The notes under the pieces were generated by a model. It saw only the letters and a list, made by a program, of their open reading frames with translations. It made no database searches and was not told the origin of the DNA. A stretch of 64,000 nucleotides of DNA from Rhizobium grahamii CCGE 502 (lineage in GTDB: Bacteria > Pseudomonadota > Alphaproteobacteria > Rhizobiales > Rhizobiaceae), in the NCBI RefSeq assembly GCF_000298315.2, contig NZ_AEYE02000010.1, forward strand, positions 62,001 to 126,000, read 5' to 3'. The position numbers and the translations under genes were made by a program. Below are positions 11,191 through 23,863 of this stretch, one piece after another (position 1 is the stretch's first letter; every line of letters begins with the position of its first letter).

Positions 11191-12861
11191 ATGGCGAAGC
11201 AGGACGAACTGGTATTTTTGCCGTTGGGCGGCGTTGGCGAGATCGGAATGAATCTCGCCCTCTACGGCTACGGCCCGCCGGACCACCGCCAGTGGATCAT
11301 GGTCGACTGCGGCGTCACCTTCCCGGGACCGGACCTGCCGGGCGTCGATCTTGTGTTGCCCGACATTCGTTATCTCGCTAGCGAGCGCAAGAGCCTGAAG
11401 GCGATCTTTATCACCCACGCCCATGAAGACCACTATGGCGCGCTCGCTGATCTGTGGCCGGGCCTCAATGTGCCGGTCTATGCCTCCGCCTTTACCGCTG
11501 GCCTGCTGGAGGCAAAGCGCAACTTCGAGAAATCGGCGATTGGCGAGATCCCGGTGACGCTGTTTACGGCGGGCGATACCGTCAATGCCGGTCCGTTCAG
11601 TGTTGAGGGGGTGGCGGTCAACCATTCCATTCCCGAGCCGATGTCGCTGGTGATCCGTACGCCACTCGGCAATGTGATCCACACCGGCGACTGGAAGATC
11701 GACCATGAGCCTTCGCTTGGTCCGCTGACCGACGAGACCCGGTTCCGCCAACTCGGCGATGAAGGTGTCCTGGCGTTGATGTGCGATTCCACCAATGCTC
11801 TGCGGGATGGCGTATCGCCGTCGGAGAAGGACGTTTCGGCGAGCCTGCGCAAGATCATCGAAAATGCGGAAGGCCGCGTTGCGGTGACGACATTCTCATC
11901 GAACGTCGGCCGTATCCGCACCGTGGCCGAGGCGGCAGAGGCTGAAGGCCGCGAAGTCCTTCTGCTTGGCAGCTCGCTCAAGCGGGTCGTCGACGTTTCC
12001 CGCGATATAGGTCTGATGGAAGGCATCAAGCCCTTCATTTCCGAGGAGGAATACGGCTACGTCCCGCGCGACAAGGTGGTGGTCATTCTGACCGGTAGCC
12101 AGGGCGAGCCACGCGCTGCCCTTGCGAAACTGTCGCGCGACGAGATGCGCAATGTGGCGCTGGCATCAGGCGACATCGTGGTATTCTCCTCGCGCGCTAT
12201 CCCCGGTAACGAGAAGGCGATCCAGGATATCAAGAACGGCCTCATCGAGCAGGGTGTCCACGTGATCACCGACAACGAGGCCCTCGTTCACGTTTCCGGA
12301 CATCCGCGCCGCAATGAGCTGCAGAAGATGTACGAGCTGACCCGACCGAAGATCGTCGTGCCCGTGCACGGCGAGGCGACACACCTGACGGCGCACAAGG
12401 AACTTGCGGAGCAATCCGGCATCTCGATCGTGCCGCGCGTGCGCAACGGCGACATCCTTCGCTTGGCGCCGGGGCCGGTCGAGGTCATCGACGAGGCGCC
12501 GCACGGCCGTATCTACAAGGACGGTTCGCTGATCGGCGATTTCGACGAGATGGGCATTGGCGAGCGCAAGAAGCTCTCCTATGTCGGCCACGTCGCGGTC
12601 AACGTGGTGATCGATAGCCGCTACGACATCGTCGGTGATCCCGATCTTGTCGCAATTGGCCTTCCTGTCTATGACGACGAAGGCGACGAGATGGAAGACA
12701 CGCTTTACGACGCGGCTGTTGGCGCCATCGAGAGTATACCGCGGGCCCGACGGAAGGATCTCGACCTGCTGCAGGAGTCGGTTCGCCGTGCCATCCGAGC
12801 GACCGCCAACCAAACCTGGGGCAAGAAGCCTGTCGTCACGGTTTTCGTTACGAAGGTCTGA
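11191..12861 (+). CDS. rnj: Ribonuclease J
   Basis: Metallo-beta-lactamase/beta-CASP ribonuclease with 5'-exo and endonuclease activities in RNA turnover and rRNA maturation. It has 556 residues. The zinc motif THAHEDH is at residues 75-81, further metal ligands are in VNHSIPEP and HTGDWK, and the beta-CASP motifs include SSNVGRIRT and HVSGHPRRNE. ATG 11191 is preferred to a TTG at 11170 that overlaps the birA stop. It follows birA by 17 bases, probably co-transcribed. Confidence 0.95.
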   Translation: MAKQDELVFLPLGGVGEIGMNLALYGYGPPDHRQWIMVDCGVTFPGPDLPGVDLVLPDIRYLASERKSLKAIFITHAHEDHYGALADLWPGLNVPVYASAFTAGLLEAKRNFEKSAIGEIPVTLFTAGDTVNAGPFSVEGVAVNHSIPEPMSLVIRTPLGNVIHTGDWKIDHEPSLGPLTDETRFRQLGDEGVLALMCDSTNALRDGVSPSEKDVSASLRKIIENAEGRVAVTTFSSNVGRIRTVAEAAEAEGREVLLLGSSLKRVVDVSRDIGLMEGIKPFISEEEYGYVPRDKVVVILTGSQGEPRAALAKLSRDEMRNVALASGDIVVFSSRAIPGNEKAIQDIKNGLIEQGVHVITDNEALVHVSGHPRRNELQKMYELTRPKIVVPVHGEATHLTAHKELAEQSGISIVPRVRNGDILRLAPGPVEVIDEAPHGRIYKDGSLIGDFDEMGIGERKKLSYVGHVAVNVVIDSRYDIVGDPDLVAIGLPVYDDEGDEMEDTLYDAAVGAIESIPRARRKDLDLLQESVRRAIRATANQTWGKKPVVTVFVTKV

Positions 12862-12864
12862 CGC

Positions 12865-13269
12865 ATGCTCGGCCGGGTCAACCATGTCGCTATTGCAGTT
12901 CCTGACCTTGCGGCCGCAACGGCGTCATACCGCGATACGCTCGGCGCGACCGTTTCTGCCCCGCAAGCTCTGCCGGAACACGGCGTCACGGTTGTCTTCG
13001 TCGAGTTGCCGAACACGAAGGTCGAACTGCTGCAGCCGCTCGGAACGGACTCGCCGATTGCCGCCTTCCTGGACAAGAACCCGTCCGGCGGGATGCACCA
13101 TATTTGCTACGAGGTTGGCGATATCCTCGCGGCCCGCGACCAATTGATCCAAGGTGGGGCGAGGGTGCTTGGCACCGGCGAGCCGAAGATCGGCGCGCAC
13201 GGGAAGCCGGTGCTCTTCCTGCATCCGAAGGATTTCTTCGGCACCCTGATCGAGCTGGAACAGGTCTGA
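12865..13269 (+). CDS. mce: Methylmalonyl-CoA epimerase
   Basis: Interconverts (R)- and (S)-methylmalonyl-CoA in propionyl-CoA breakdown. The 134-residue protein is one glyoxalase/vicinal-oxygen-chelate unit with metal ligands in VNHVAIAVPDL, MHHICYEV and the C-terminal TLIELEQ. It starts three bases after rnj and is probably in the same transcript. The mutase it serves is not in this window. Confidence 0.93.
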   Translation: MLGRVNHVAIAVPDLAAATASYRDTLGATVSAPQALPEHGVTVVFVELPNTKVELLQPLGTDSPIAAFLDKNPSGGMHHICYEVGDILAARDQLIQGGARVLGTGEPKIGAHGKPVLFLHPKDFFGTLIELEQV

Positions 13270-13403
13270 GCAGGCCTGCGGCAGAGTGACCGAAAGTGCC
13301 GGAAAGTCGGGAGTGCGCCCGAAAGCGGCTTTGAGTTGACGGGTCTTTCGGCCTATAAGCACGGCAACTGCGATTGTCGCAGAGAGCCTAGCGGGACAAT
13401 TCG

Positions 13404-13685
13404 ATGCTGCAGATATTTCTACAGGGCTTTGCCGTCTACTTTATCGTGTGGTGGATCACGCTCTTCGCCGTTCTCCCGATCGGTCTGCGGACACAAGCGG
13501 AAGACAACGACATCGTGCTGGGAACGGTTCATAGTGCGCCGACCCGGTTCCGCGCCGCCTTCGTCTTTTCGATGACGACGCTCATTTCCGCCATCATATA
13601 TGCTCTCTGGTATATCGCTTCGAATTACTTCGGATGGGGTTTCGACGCACTACCACAAATTGGCCCTTCGTTCTCCAACGTCTAA
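13404..13685 (+). CDS. DUF1467 family membrane protein
   Basis: Protein of 93 residues with two membrane helices, FAVYFIVWWITLFAVLPIG near the N-terminus and a second near residues 48-70. The segment between them, including LRTQAEDNDI and GTVHSAPTRFR, is typical of DUF1467, a small family of alphaproteobacterial inner-membrane proteins of unknown function that commonly lies next to mce and proS. No catalytic motif is seen. Confidence 0.85.
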   Translation: MLQIFLQGFAVYFIVWWITLFAVLPIGLRTQAEDNDIVLGTVHSAPTRFRAAFVFSMTTLISAIIYALWYIASNYFGWGFDALPQIGPSFSNV

Positions 13686-13839
13686 GGGCGTTTGCCCAGT
13701 TTTTGGGCGAATGCGGATATTGGCTGTCATACACCTGTCATCAAGTTGCGGCATGGAGTTGCCGTTAGGTGATATGGACCTTGCGTTGCGTCAGATGAGG
13801 CAAAGTCAGAGGCTTGTTGAAAGTAACAAAAAGCAAAAA

Positions 13840-13864
13840 AAAACAAGGCTAAAAGCCTTGTTTT
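13840..13864. terminator. Bidirectional rho-independent terminator
   Basis: A perfect 11 base pair stem (13840-13850 with 13854-13864) closes a three-base loop. Read on the plus strand the stem ends in TTTT. Read on the minus strand it is followed by a long T-rich tract, the A-rich bases at about 13828-13839. It would end the nuo-birA-rnj-mce-DUF1467 transcript. The stronger U-tract is on the minus strand, although no minus-strand gene is known there. Confidence 0.8.
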
Positions 13865-14058
13865 AAGTATCGCGTGATCCTTATCCGTTGCCGGGGCTGC
13901 GACGAGCGCGCCTAAGATCTGATCCTCCCAAGACTTGACCGCGAAATCGACAAGGATTTGAGCTCCTTGCCTGTTTTGTGGGCTAAAACTAGCTCAAAGA
14001 ATGGGCTTTGTCATCAGCTTTTTTTGCATTTTTGCTACACTTCAGCAATTTTTTTCTG

Positions 14059-14089
14059 TTGATAAGAATTTCGTACAAGCCATTATAAT
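14059..14089 (+). promoter_or_regulatory. Probable proS promoter
   Basis: A perfect TATAAT at 14084-14089 is preceded by TTGATA at 14059-14064. The 19-base spacer is longer than ideal, so the -35 assignment is uncertain. Transcription would begin near 14096, leaving an untranslated leader of about 165 bases before proS. Confidence 0.45.
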
Positions 14090-14110
14090 TTCGCCTTTTT
14101 CTTAGATTGT

Positions 14111-14187
14111 CTGCTTCGCAAGTGCGAACATGCTTTAACGGAAGGCCGCTTAAGTCCGTCGCGGGTTTCTTTCCTTTCGCGAAGCAG
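14111..14187 (+). promoter_or_regulatory. Structured leader upstream of proS
   Basis: A 77-base element is closed by a perfect nine base pair inverted repeat, CTGCTTCGC (14111-14119) with GCGAAGCAG (14179-14187). Inside it, ACGGA and TCCGT can pair to form an inner hairpin. It ends 74 bases before the ATG of proS. It resembles a regulatory leader but lacks the T-loop sequence of a tRNA and matches no riboswitch I recognise. Confidence 0.45.
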
Positions 14188-14261
14188 TTATGAACGCTGC
14201 CAATATTTGTGATCGCTTCGATTCCGCGCCCTGCGGTGTCCCAACAGCTCTGGAATTCGCC

Positions 14262-15584
14262 ATGCGCCTGTCTCGCTATTTCATGCCCATCCTGAAGGAA
14301 AATCCCAAGGAGGCGGAAATCGTCTCTCACCGGCTGATGCTGCGCGCCGGCATGATCCGGCAGCAGTCGCAGGGCATCTATTCCTGGTTGCCGCTCGGAA
14401 AGCGAGTCCTGGACAAGGTCAACAATATCATTCGTGATGAGCAGAACCGCGCCGGCGCGATCGAACTGTCTATGCCGACGCTGCAGTCTGCCGAACTCTG
14501 GCAGGAAAGCGGTCGCTATGACGCCTACGGCAAGGAAATGCTCCGCATCAAGGACCGCCAGGATCGCCCGATGCTGTACGGTCCGACGAACGAGGAAATG
14601 GTCACGGATATCTTCCGGTCCTACGTAAAGTCCTACAAGAGCCTGCCGCTCAATTTGTATCACATCCAGCTGAAGTTCCGCGACGAGATCCGTCCGCGCT
14701 TCGGCACCATGCGTTCGCGCGAATTCATGATGAAGGACGCCTATTCCTTCGACCTGACGCGCGAGGGTGCGGAGCATTCCTACAAGAAGATGTTCACCGC
14801 CTACCTGCGCACCTTCGATCGCCTGGGGCTGCGTGCCATTCCCATGCGCGCCGATACGGGCCCGATCGGCGGCGATCTCAGCCACGAGTTCATCATTCTT
14901 GCCGACACCGGAGAGTCTGAAGTTTACAGCCACAAGGACTTCGTCGATTTCGACATTCCGGCTGTTGATACGGATTTCGACGACGTCGCCGGTCTGGACG
15001 CGATCTTCAAGAAGTGGACGTCCGTGTACGCGGCCACGTCCGAAATGCACGACGAGGCCGCATTCGATGCCATTCCTGAGAGCGATCGCCTTTCGGCCCG
15101 CGGTATCGAAGTCGGCCACATCTTCTACTTCGGCACGAAGTATTCCGAGCCGATGGGCGCGAAGGTGCAGGGACCCGATGGCAAGGAGCACAATGTCCAC
15201 ATGGGTTCCTACGGGATTGGCCCGACCCGCCTTGTTCCCGCCATCATCGAAGCATCGCATGATGAGAACGGAATCATCTGGCCGGCGTCGGTGGCGCCGT
15301 TCGATGCAGTGGTGATCAACATGAAGGCCGGTGATGCGGCGTGCGATGCTGCCTGCGAGAAGATCTATGCGGCACTGTCCAGCGCCGGCAAGGACGTCCT
15401 CTACGACGATACGGACGACCGCGCCGGAACGAAGTTTGCGACCGCCGACCTGATCGGCGTTCCGGTGCAGATCATTGCCGGCCCGCGTGCGGTCGCGAGC
15501 GGCGAAGTCGAAGTGAAGGACCGCAAGACGGGCGCCCGCGAAACGATGACCATCGACGCGGCGATCAACAAGCTCTTGGGCTGA
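14262..15584 (+). CDS. proS: Prolyl-tRNA synthetase (short alphaproteobacterial type)
   Basis: Charges tRNA-Pro. At 440 residues it is the short bacterial form without the internal editing insertion of E. coli ProRS. Class II motif 2 ([17 protein letters not shown]), motif 3 (around GIGPTRL) and the GPTNEEM signature are present, followed by a C-terminal anticodon-binding domain (from about residue 345, ending NKLLG). An upstream in-frame ATG at 14190 exists, but MRLSRYFMP at 14262 is the usual start. lolC follows after 16 bases. Confidence 0.96.
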   Translation: MRLSRYFMPILKENPKEAEIVSHRLMLRAGMIRQQSQGIYSWLPLGKRVLDKVNNIIRDEQNRAGAIELSMPTLQSAELWQESGRYDAYGKEMLRIKDRQDRPMLYGPTNEEMVTDIFRSYVKSYKSLPLNLYHIQLKFRDEIRPRFGTMRSREFMMKDAYSFDLTREGAEHSYKKMFTAYLRTFDRLGLRAIPMRADTGPIGGDLSHEFIILADTGESEVYSHKDFVDFDIPAVDTDFDDVAGLDAIFKKWTSVYAATSEMHDEAAFDAIPESDRLSARGIEVGHIFYFGTKYSEPMGAKVQGPDGKEHNVHMGSYGIGPTRLVPAIIEASHDENGIIWPASVAPFDAVVINMKAGDAACDAACEKIYAALSSAGKDVLYDDTDDRAGTKFATADLIGVPVQIIAGPRAVASGEVEVKDRKTGARETMTIDAAINKLLG

Positions 15585-15600
15585 GAAGGCAGGAGGCAGG

Positions 15601-16908
15601 ATGGCAGATGTAGCGGTGAGCCAGCAGGGTTCTAAATCCGGCTCGGCGCCGGCCAGCCGGCCATTTTCCGCCTTCGAACGGCTTGTGGCGTGGCGCTATC
15701 TGCGCGCCCGCCGCAAGGAAGCGTTTATCTCGGTGATCGCCGGCTTTTCCTTCATCGGCATTATGCTTGGCGTTGCTACGCTGATCATCGTCATGGCGGT
15801 CATGAACGGCTTCCGCACGGAGCTGATCTCCCGCATTCTCGGCATCAACGGCCACATGATCGTTCAGCCGGTCGATACACCGTTCAACGACTATCCGGCG
15901 TTGACCGACAAGCTTGCCGGCGTGCCGGGCATAAAGCTCGCCTTGCCGCTGGTCGAGGGCCAGACATTGGCTTCAGGGCAGGGCGGTGCGGGCACGGGCG
16001 CGCTGGTGCGCGGCATTCGGCCCGAGGACCTGGAAAAGGTTAAGACGGTCTCGGGCAACATCAAGTCCGGCGACCTTGTCGGTTTTGCCGCGGGACAGGG
16101 TGTCCTTATCGGCTCGGGTATGGCGACACAGCTCGGTCTTCAGGCAGGTGACACCATCACGTTGATATCGCCGGAAGGTGACGTCACGCCGATGGGCGTC
16201 AATCCGCGGGTCAAATCCTACAAGGTCTCCGGCATTTTCGAGATCGGCATGTCGGAATACGACGCGACGATCATCTATATGCCGCTTGAGGAAGCGCAGC
16301 TCTATTTCAATGCAGAGGGGCTGGTTCAATCCATCGAGCTCTTCGTCGACAATCCAGACGATATTGACAGCATGCGGCCGAAGGTCGAGGCAGCGGCCGG
16401 CCGCCAGATCGCGATCACCGACTGGCGTCAGCGCAACCAGACATTCTTCTCGGCCCTTCAGGTCGAACGCAATGTCATGTTCATGATCCTGACGCTCATC
16501 GTTCTCGTTGCGGCGCTGAATATCATCTCCGGCCTCATCATGCTGGTGAAGGACAAGGGCAGTGACATCGCGATCCTGCGCACGATGGGCGCAAGTTCTG
16601 GCGCGATTATGCGCATCTTCTTTATGACGGGCGCTGCCATTGGCCTCGTTGGGACACTCGCCGGTGTGCTGCTTGGGGTTCTTGTTTGCGTCAATATCGA
16701 GACGATCCGCGAGTTTTTCTCTTGGGTGTCCGGTACGGTGCTGTTTGACCCGCAGCTCTATTTCCTCAGCCAACTGCCCGCCGAGATGAGCTTCAGCGAG
16801 ACCATGTCCGTCGTGATCATGGCGTTGACGCTGTCCTTCATCGCGACGATCTTTCCGGCATGGCGAGCCTCCAAGCTCGATCCCGTGCAAGCCCTGCGCT
16901 ACGAATAA
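15601..16908 (+). CDS. lolC: Lipoprotein-releasing ABC transporter permease
   Basis: Inner-membrane subunit of the Lol system that extracts outer-membrane-destined lipoproteins and passes them to LolA. The 435-residue protein has an N-terminal cytoplasmic segment, one helix near residue 50, a periplasmic domain and three C-terminal helices forming an FtsX domain, ending in [17 protein letters not shown]. Only one permease gene is present, as is usual in alphaproteobacteria where it probably acts as a homodimer. The lolD gene starts 14 bases later. Confidence 0.93.
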   Translation: MADVAVSQQGSKSGSAPASRPFSAFERLVAWRYLRARRKEAFISVIAGFSFIGIMLGVATLIIVMAVMNGFRTELISRILGINGHMIVQPVDTPFNDYPALTDKLAGVPGIKLALPLVEGQTLASGQGGAGTGALVRGIRPEDLEKVKTVSGNIKSGDLVGFAAGQGVLIGSGMATQLGLQAGDTITLISPEGDVTPMGVNPRVKSYKVSGIFEIGMSEYDATIIYMPLEEAQLYFNAEGLVQSIELFVDNPDDIDSMRPKVEAAAGRQIAITDWRQRNQTFFSALQVERNVMFMILTLIVLVAALNIISGLIMLVKDKGSDIAILRTMGASSGAIMRIFFMTGAAIGLVGTLAGVLLGVLVCVNIETIREFFSWVSGTVLFDPQLYFLSQLPAEMSFSETMSVVIMALTLSFIATIFPAWRASKLDPVQALRYE

Positions 16909-16922
16909 GGAATGCTCTCTTC

Positions 16923-17606
16923 ATGAAGCGGAATACCGTTCTCAAGCTTTCCGGCGTCGAGCGCCACTATGGCCAGGGCGAGACGCTGCTCTCGATCTTG
17001 AAGGGTGCGGATTTCACGCTGAACAGTGGCGAAATCGTTGCGCTCGTCGCTCCATCAGGGACCGGCAAGTCGACGCTTCTGCACGTTGCCGGTCTGCTCG
17101 AGCATCCCGATGGCGGCGAGGTTATCATCAACGGAAATGCCTGTGACGGTTTGCCGGATGATAAGCGTACGGCGATCCGCCGTAGCGAAATCGGATTCGT
17201 CTACCAGTTCCATCACCTGCTGCCGGAGTTTTCTGCGATCGAGAATATCATGATGCCGCAGATGATCGCCGGGTTGCCGCGCAAGGAGGCGAAGGAACGA
17301 GCCGGCCAGTTGCTCGACTATATGCGTATCGGCCATCGCGGTGCGCACCGCCCCGGGGAGCTTTCCGGTGGCGAGCAACAGCGCGTGGCGATTGCCCGTG
17401 CCGTCGCCAATGCGCCAAGCCTGCTTCTGGCGGATGAGCCAACGGGCAACCTTGATCCAGAAACGGCGAGCTATGTCTTCGACGCACTGGAGGCGCTGGT
17501 GCGCCAATCAGGCCTCGCGGCACTCATCGCCACCCACAATCATGAACTCGCCGGGCGCATGGACCGCCGCGTCACAATCACCGACGGCAAGGTCGTGGAT
17601 TTCTGA
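16923..17606 (+). CDS. lolD: Lipoprotein-releasing ABC transporter ATPase
   Basis: ATPase subunit (227 residues) energising lipoprotein release. Walker A (APSGTGKST), the ABC signature [14 protein letters not shown] and Walker [13 protein letters not shown] are all intact. The frame is open further upstream into lolC, but ATG 16923 starts MKRNTVL, as in homologues. It is co-transcribed with proS and lolC. Confidence 0.95.
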   Translation: MKRNTVLKLSGVERHYGQGETLLSILKGADFTLNSGEIVALVAPSGTGKSTLLHVAGLLEHPDGGEVIINGNACDGLPDDKRTAIRRSEIGFVYQFHHLLPEFSAIENIMMPQMIAGLPRKEAKERAGQLLDYMRIGHRGAHRPGELSGGEQQRVAIARAVANAPSLLLADEPTGNLDPETASYVFDALEALVRQSGLAALIATHNHELAGRMDRRVTITDGKVVDF

Positions 17607-18071
17607 TCAGGGTTGGATGAGACCACCACGGTAGTCCAGTTCATAGGCCCTGCGTTCATTCACGACGATCACTTCACGACCGCTGAAATGGCTGCAGTCG
17701 CCTGTGTTTTGATCGGCATAGAAACCGAAAGCATGCTCGAATTCCATGCCGCCGAGAAAACGTCGATACTCGGCATACATTTTTGACAGTGCAGCCTTAA
17801 TCACCGTTCCCGCTCTTTCCCCGTCGATCAACGAATGCTCGATGATGCGTCCGAAGTAGTTCATCGCCCAGACCGGTTCGCCGTCCCGCCAAACCACTTC
17901 TTGCCCGGCGAAATCGGCGCCGCCGAAATAGCTGTCGAGATAGCGCCACTGTTCACGCTGATAACCCATGTCATGCGATCGTGTCCGGCAGGCGGGTGCA
18001 GGGGGGCCGCCGCCAACATAGGTACGGGCCTTCGCCTCGACGATGAACCGGTTCAATGCAGCAATATCCAT
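17607..18071 (-). CDS. DUF5680-like protein
   Basis: Protein of 154 residues with no signal peptide or membrane helix. The segments YLDSYFGGADFAGQEVVW, PVWAMNYFGRI and SHFSGREVI resemble the DUF5680 family of unknown function. The stop is directly adjacent to the convergent lolD stop. It is followed upstream by about 70 bases before the next minus-strand gene end. No function can be assigned. Confidence 0.75.
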   Translation of the reverse strand: MDIAALNRFIVEAKARTYVGGGPPAPACRTRSHDMGYQREQWRYLDSYFGGADFAGQEVVWRDGEPVWAMNYFGRIIEHSLIDGERAGTVIKAALSKMYAEYRRFLGGMEFEHAFGFYADQNTGDCSHFSGREVIVVNERRAYELDYRGGLIQP

Positions 18072-18141
18072 GGGCTATCCCCTTCGTTCGGTAGCGTGTC
18101 AAAAAGGGTGCCAATTGTAAAGAACAAAAAGGGAACATGGC

Positions 18142-18726
18142 TTACTGACCGCAGATGGTTTGCCCGGTCTCGTCGTTCCATTCAGCGATCGGCAGGACAC
18201 GTGGCTCGGCTTTGACGTCCTTGCCATCCTTCTGCAACTTCCCGGTCAACGCGTTGTAGTCGCAGGAGCCGGCGGCATTCGGGTCGAGCGTGTCGTAGTG
18301 ATTGTAGGTATAGCCGGCGACGACAAACTGCTTGTTGCGGTAGGCCACTGTCAGCGTCTGGTCCCAGCGGTCGCGTCCGATCGCACTGTTCTGTGAGTGG
18401 ATGGCGATCGAGGATTTGCCGATGGCTTTCAATGACGGCTCCTGCCCGAAGACGCCATCAGCATTGGTGCTGCCCCAAATCTTGCCAGGCGCGGTAAGCG
18501 AAAGTCGCAGAAGCTCGTGATCGCTGTCGCGAAGGTAAAGGTAGATGCCGATCTGATCGTCGCGGGCATCATCTGCCGGAGCAACCAGCAGCGCGAGATC
18601 CTCATGCCCGTCGCCGTCCCAATCGCCCGTCGTCGCGTCAATGATGCGCGCAGGATCGATTTGTTCGGCCCGAGCGGTAAATGCTGCCGACCAAGTCAAT
18701 CCAACAATTAAGACAAACTTAAACAT
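18142..18726 (-). CDS. Exported hypothetical protein
   Basis: The predicted 194-residue protein starts at ATG 18726 behind a GGGGAGAAAAG ribosome site and has an N-terminal signal peptide (hydrophobic core FVLIVGLTWSAAF, cleavage likely after TARA). A DWDGDGHEDLALLV segment looks like a calcium-binding FG-GAP/VCBS-type repeat. The rest is beta-rich, and its Cys residues could form a disulphide in the periplasm. It is divergent from the tiny SOS-boxed gene at 18830 and could share its regulatory region. No family is recognised with confidence. Confidence 0.7.
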   Translation of the reverse strand: MFKFVLIVGLTWSAAFTARAEQIDPARIIDATTGDWDGDGHEDLALLVAPADDARDDQIGIYLYLRDSDHELLRLSLTAPGKIWGSTNADGVFGQEPSLKAIGKSSIAIHSQNSAIGRDRWDQTLTVAYRNKQFVVAGYTYNHYDTLDPNAAGSCDYNALTGKLQKDGKDVKAEPRVLPIAEWNDETGQTICGQ

Positions 18727-18773
18727 GCTTTTCTCCCCGTGCCACGCAGCCAGCAGAGCGGAAAAGAATCCTG

Positions 18774-18797
18774 TTGACAATAGAACAATAGCGGAAC
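18774..18797 (+). promoter_or_regulatory. Promoter with embedded LexA (SOS) box
   Basis: A perfect -35 hexamer TTGACA (18774-18779) is followed by a perfect direct repeat GAAC (18783-18786), seven bases, GAAC (18794-18797). This is the alphaproteobacterial LexA recognition sequence. The box fills the spacer up to a weak -10 near 18797-18803, so bound LexA would block RNA polymerase. It lies 33 bases before the start of the 28-residue peptide gene. Confidence 0.8.
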
Positions 18798-18829
18798 AAA
18801 TTGAAAACATAAGAGAACAGGAGAGCCAA

Positions 18830-18916
18830 ATGACTGACATGATCCGTGATATCGCAGCATTCACCTCCATCGCAATGTTCGTTGCCAGCTTCTCGCTGAT
18901 CTGCATGGCAATGTAA
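18830..18916 (+). CDS. 28-residue membrane peptide under SOS control
   Basis: ATG 18830 follows an ACAGGAGAG ribosome site with good spacing, and TAA is at 18914-18916. The product starts MTDMIRDIAAFTS and is then hydrophobic to its end, so it would span the inner membrane once. It is preceded by a canonical promoter with a LexA box. Size, topology and control match SidA of Caulobacter, a 29-residue LexA-regulated inner-membrane division inhibitor. I cannot claim sequence homology. Function as a checkpoint inhibitor is inference. Confidence 0.75.
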   Translation: MTDMIRDIAAFTSIAMFVASFSLICMAM

Positions 18917-19030
18917 GAATTCAGGGGACCGCATGGCTGCCATGCGGTCCGAACCCGATCGCTTCTCTGGACATCGACCCCTCAATGCTGAGAATAGACC
19001 TGATTGATTCAGGTGATTGGAAGGCATGTC

Positions 19031-22531
<3,501 letters not shown>

Positions 22532-22533
22532 CG

Positions 22534-23769
22534 TCAACCCCTTGTGAGGGTAATGAAGTCCGTGCCCTTGCCGGTCTCGGGTCCGAGGCCGGTGTCGGAG
22601 ATCGTCAGTGTTGATCCTGAGGTCAACATCGCGTTGATCTTGCGCCGCGTCTCCTCCGGAATATCGATACGGTTTAATGCGTTGGCGATCGGCGTGCCTG
22701 ATATGATCGAGCTCTCGAGACTGCTAATACCAAGCCCTGTCATGGTCGCGCGCGAGAGTGTGTTGGGAAGTGTCGCGCCCATCCAGGCCGCCGAGCCGGT
22801 TTCGAAATCCACGTCATGGACAAAGAAGAAATGCGTGCCGAGCGCGAGGCCCGGGTTCACGATCGAGATCGGCTCTTCAAGAACGGGCTGGAATCCTTGG
22901 CGGATCATGATAACGCCGTTCGGTGGCGTTCCCTTGCCAGCCGCGGCATAGACGGCCTTGAGGAGGACGTCGCTCACTGGTGACTTGTCTGCCGTCGGTT
23001 CGACCGGATACTTCAACTTGAAATCGCTGATCGCCTGCAGCGTTGCCGATCCGAGCAAGCCGTCTGGTTCGCCCACGGCGAATCCGAGTTCATTCAGATA
23101 GGTCTGGAGGTCGATGACTTCCTCTCGTTGGCTGCGGCGCGTAATGAGAATGCGGATCGGCGTGTCGTTTGCCGGTGGGGTTGCAGCTGGAATCTCGCGA
23201 GACGACATCGCAACGTCGTTCATGGCGACCTGAACAGGAACTTGGCCGATCGCCGGCCGCAAAGCAGCCTCGGAAAGCAGTGCCGGCGGCGTCGGCATGT
23301 CCGGCCGGAAGAGCGTCGGATGATCGATTGCTTCAGGTGTCAATTCGGCGTCGGTTATGACAACCGGCACCCCCATCGCCGTCATCTTGTAGAGTTGCTT
23401 GGCAAAAGCTGCCGGCATGCGAACGCAGCCGTGTGATGCAGGATAGTGCGGCACGGCGTTCGACTCGTGAAGTGCAATCCCGGACCAGGTCAGTCGCTGC
23501 ATGAACGGCATCGGCGCAGCCGAATAGATGTTGGACTCGTGATATTTCTGCTTCTCGATGACGGAAAAGATGCCGCTCGGCGTTGTATGCCCCGGTTTGC
23601 CCGTCGACACTTTCGAAGTCGCAACGGCCTCGGCGCCGTCGTACAGCGTCAGCGACTGCGCATCCTTCGAAACGAAGATCTGCAGCGTGCGTGCATCCGC
23701 CGCGAGCGCGGGGTGCACCAATGCAGTGGCCGACAGCAAGCCGAGGCCAAGGACGAGACGCGACAACAT
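22534..23769 (-). CDS. L,D-transpeptidase with YkuD domain
   Basis: Secreted enzyme that makes 3-3 peptidoglycan cross-links or attaches proteins to the wall. The 411-residue protein has a signal peptide ending ALA-A near residue 24, a YkuD catalytic domain with the motif HYPASHGCVRMP containing the nucleophilic Cys, and a peptidoglycan-binding-like segment around EVIDLQTYLNELGFAVGEPD. A TTG at 23778 is possible, but ATG 23769 gives a better signal peptide. Rhizobial cell walls use L,D-cross-links heavily. Confidence 0.9.
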   Translation of the reverse strand: MLSRLVLGLGLLSATALVHPALAADARTLQIFVSKDAQSLTLYDGAEAVATSKVSTGKPGHTTPSGIFSVIEKQKYHESNIYSAAPMPFMQRLTWSGIALHESNAVPHYPASHGCVRMPAAFAKQLYKMTAMGVPVVITDAELTPEAIDHPTLFRPDMPTPPALLSEAALRPAIGQVPVQVAMNDVAMSSREIPAATPPANDTPIRILITRRSQREEVIDLQTYLNELGFAVGEPDGLLGSATLQAISDFKLKYPVEPTADKSPVSDVLLKAVYAAAGKGTPPNGVIMIRQGFQPVLEEPISIVNPGLALGTHFFFVHDVDFETGSAAWMGATLPNTLSRATMTGLGISSLESSIISGTPIANALNRIDIPEETRRKINAMLTSGSTLTISDTGLGPETGKGTDFITLTRG

Positions 23770-23863
23770 ATGATTCAACCGATACGCAATACGTGAAGCG
23801 CCAGCCTAAGCGGCGAAGCTTAATGAAAACTTGAAATGATGGGTCTTGAGCACGGCTCACATA

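Larger units (their letters stand above)
13686..14261. other. AT-rich intergenic region between DUF1467 and proS
   Basis: About 575 bases with no convincing protein gene. It is markedly more AT-rich than its surroundings. It contains a strong hairpin at 13840-13864, a second hairpin CAAGGA (13951-13956) with TCCTTG (13964-13969), a TATAAT promoter element at 14084-14089 and a structured leader at 14111-14187. Space and signals allow a small RNA on either strand. Confidence 0.6.

Noticed and set aside
13600-13866. Open frame of 88 codons overlapping the end of DUF1467 and the terminator
   Set aside because: It begins inside a real gene in another frame and its stop lies in the terminator hairpin. 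The part after 13753 has a basic composition, but no ribosome site was found.
14111-14187. The 77-base proS leader element as a tRNA gene
   Set aside because: The length and closing stem are tRNA-like, but there is no T-loop GTTCGA sequence, no anticodon arm and no CCA-compatible end.
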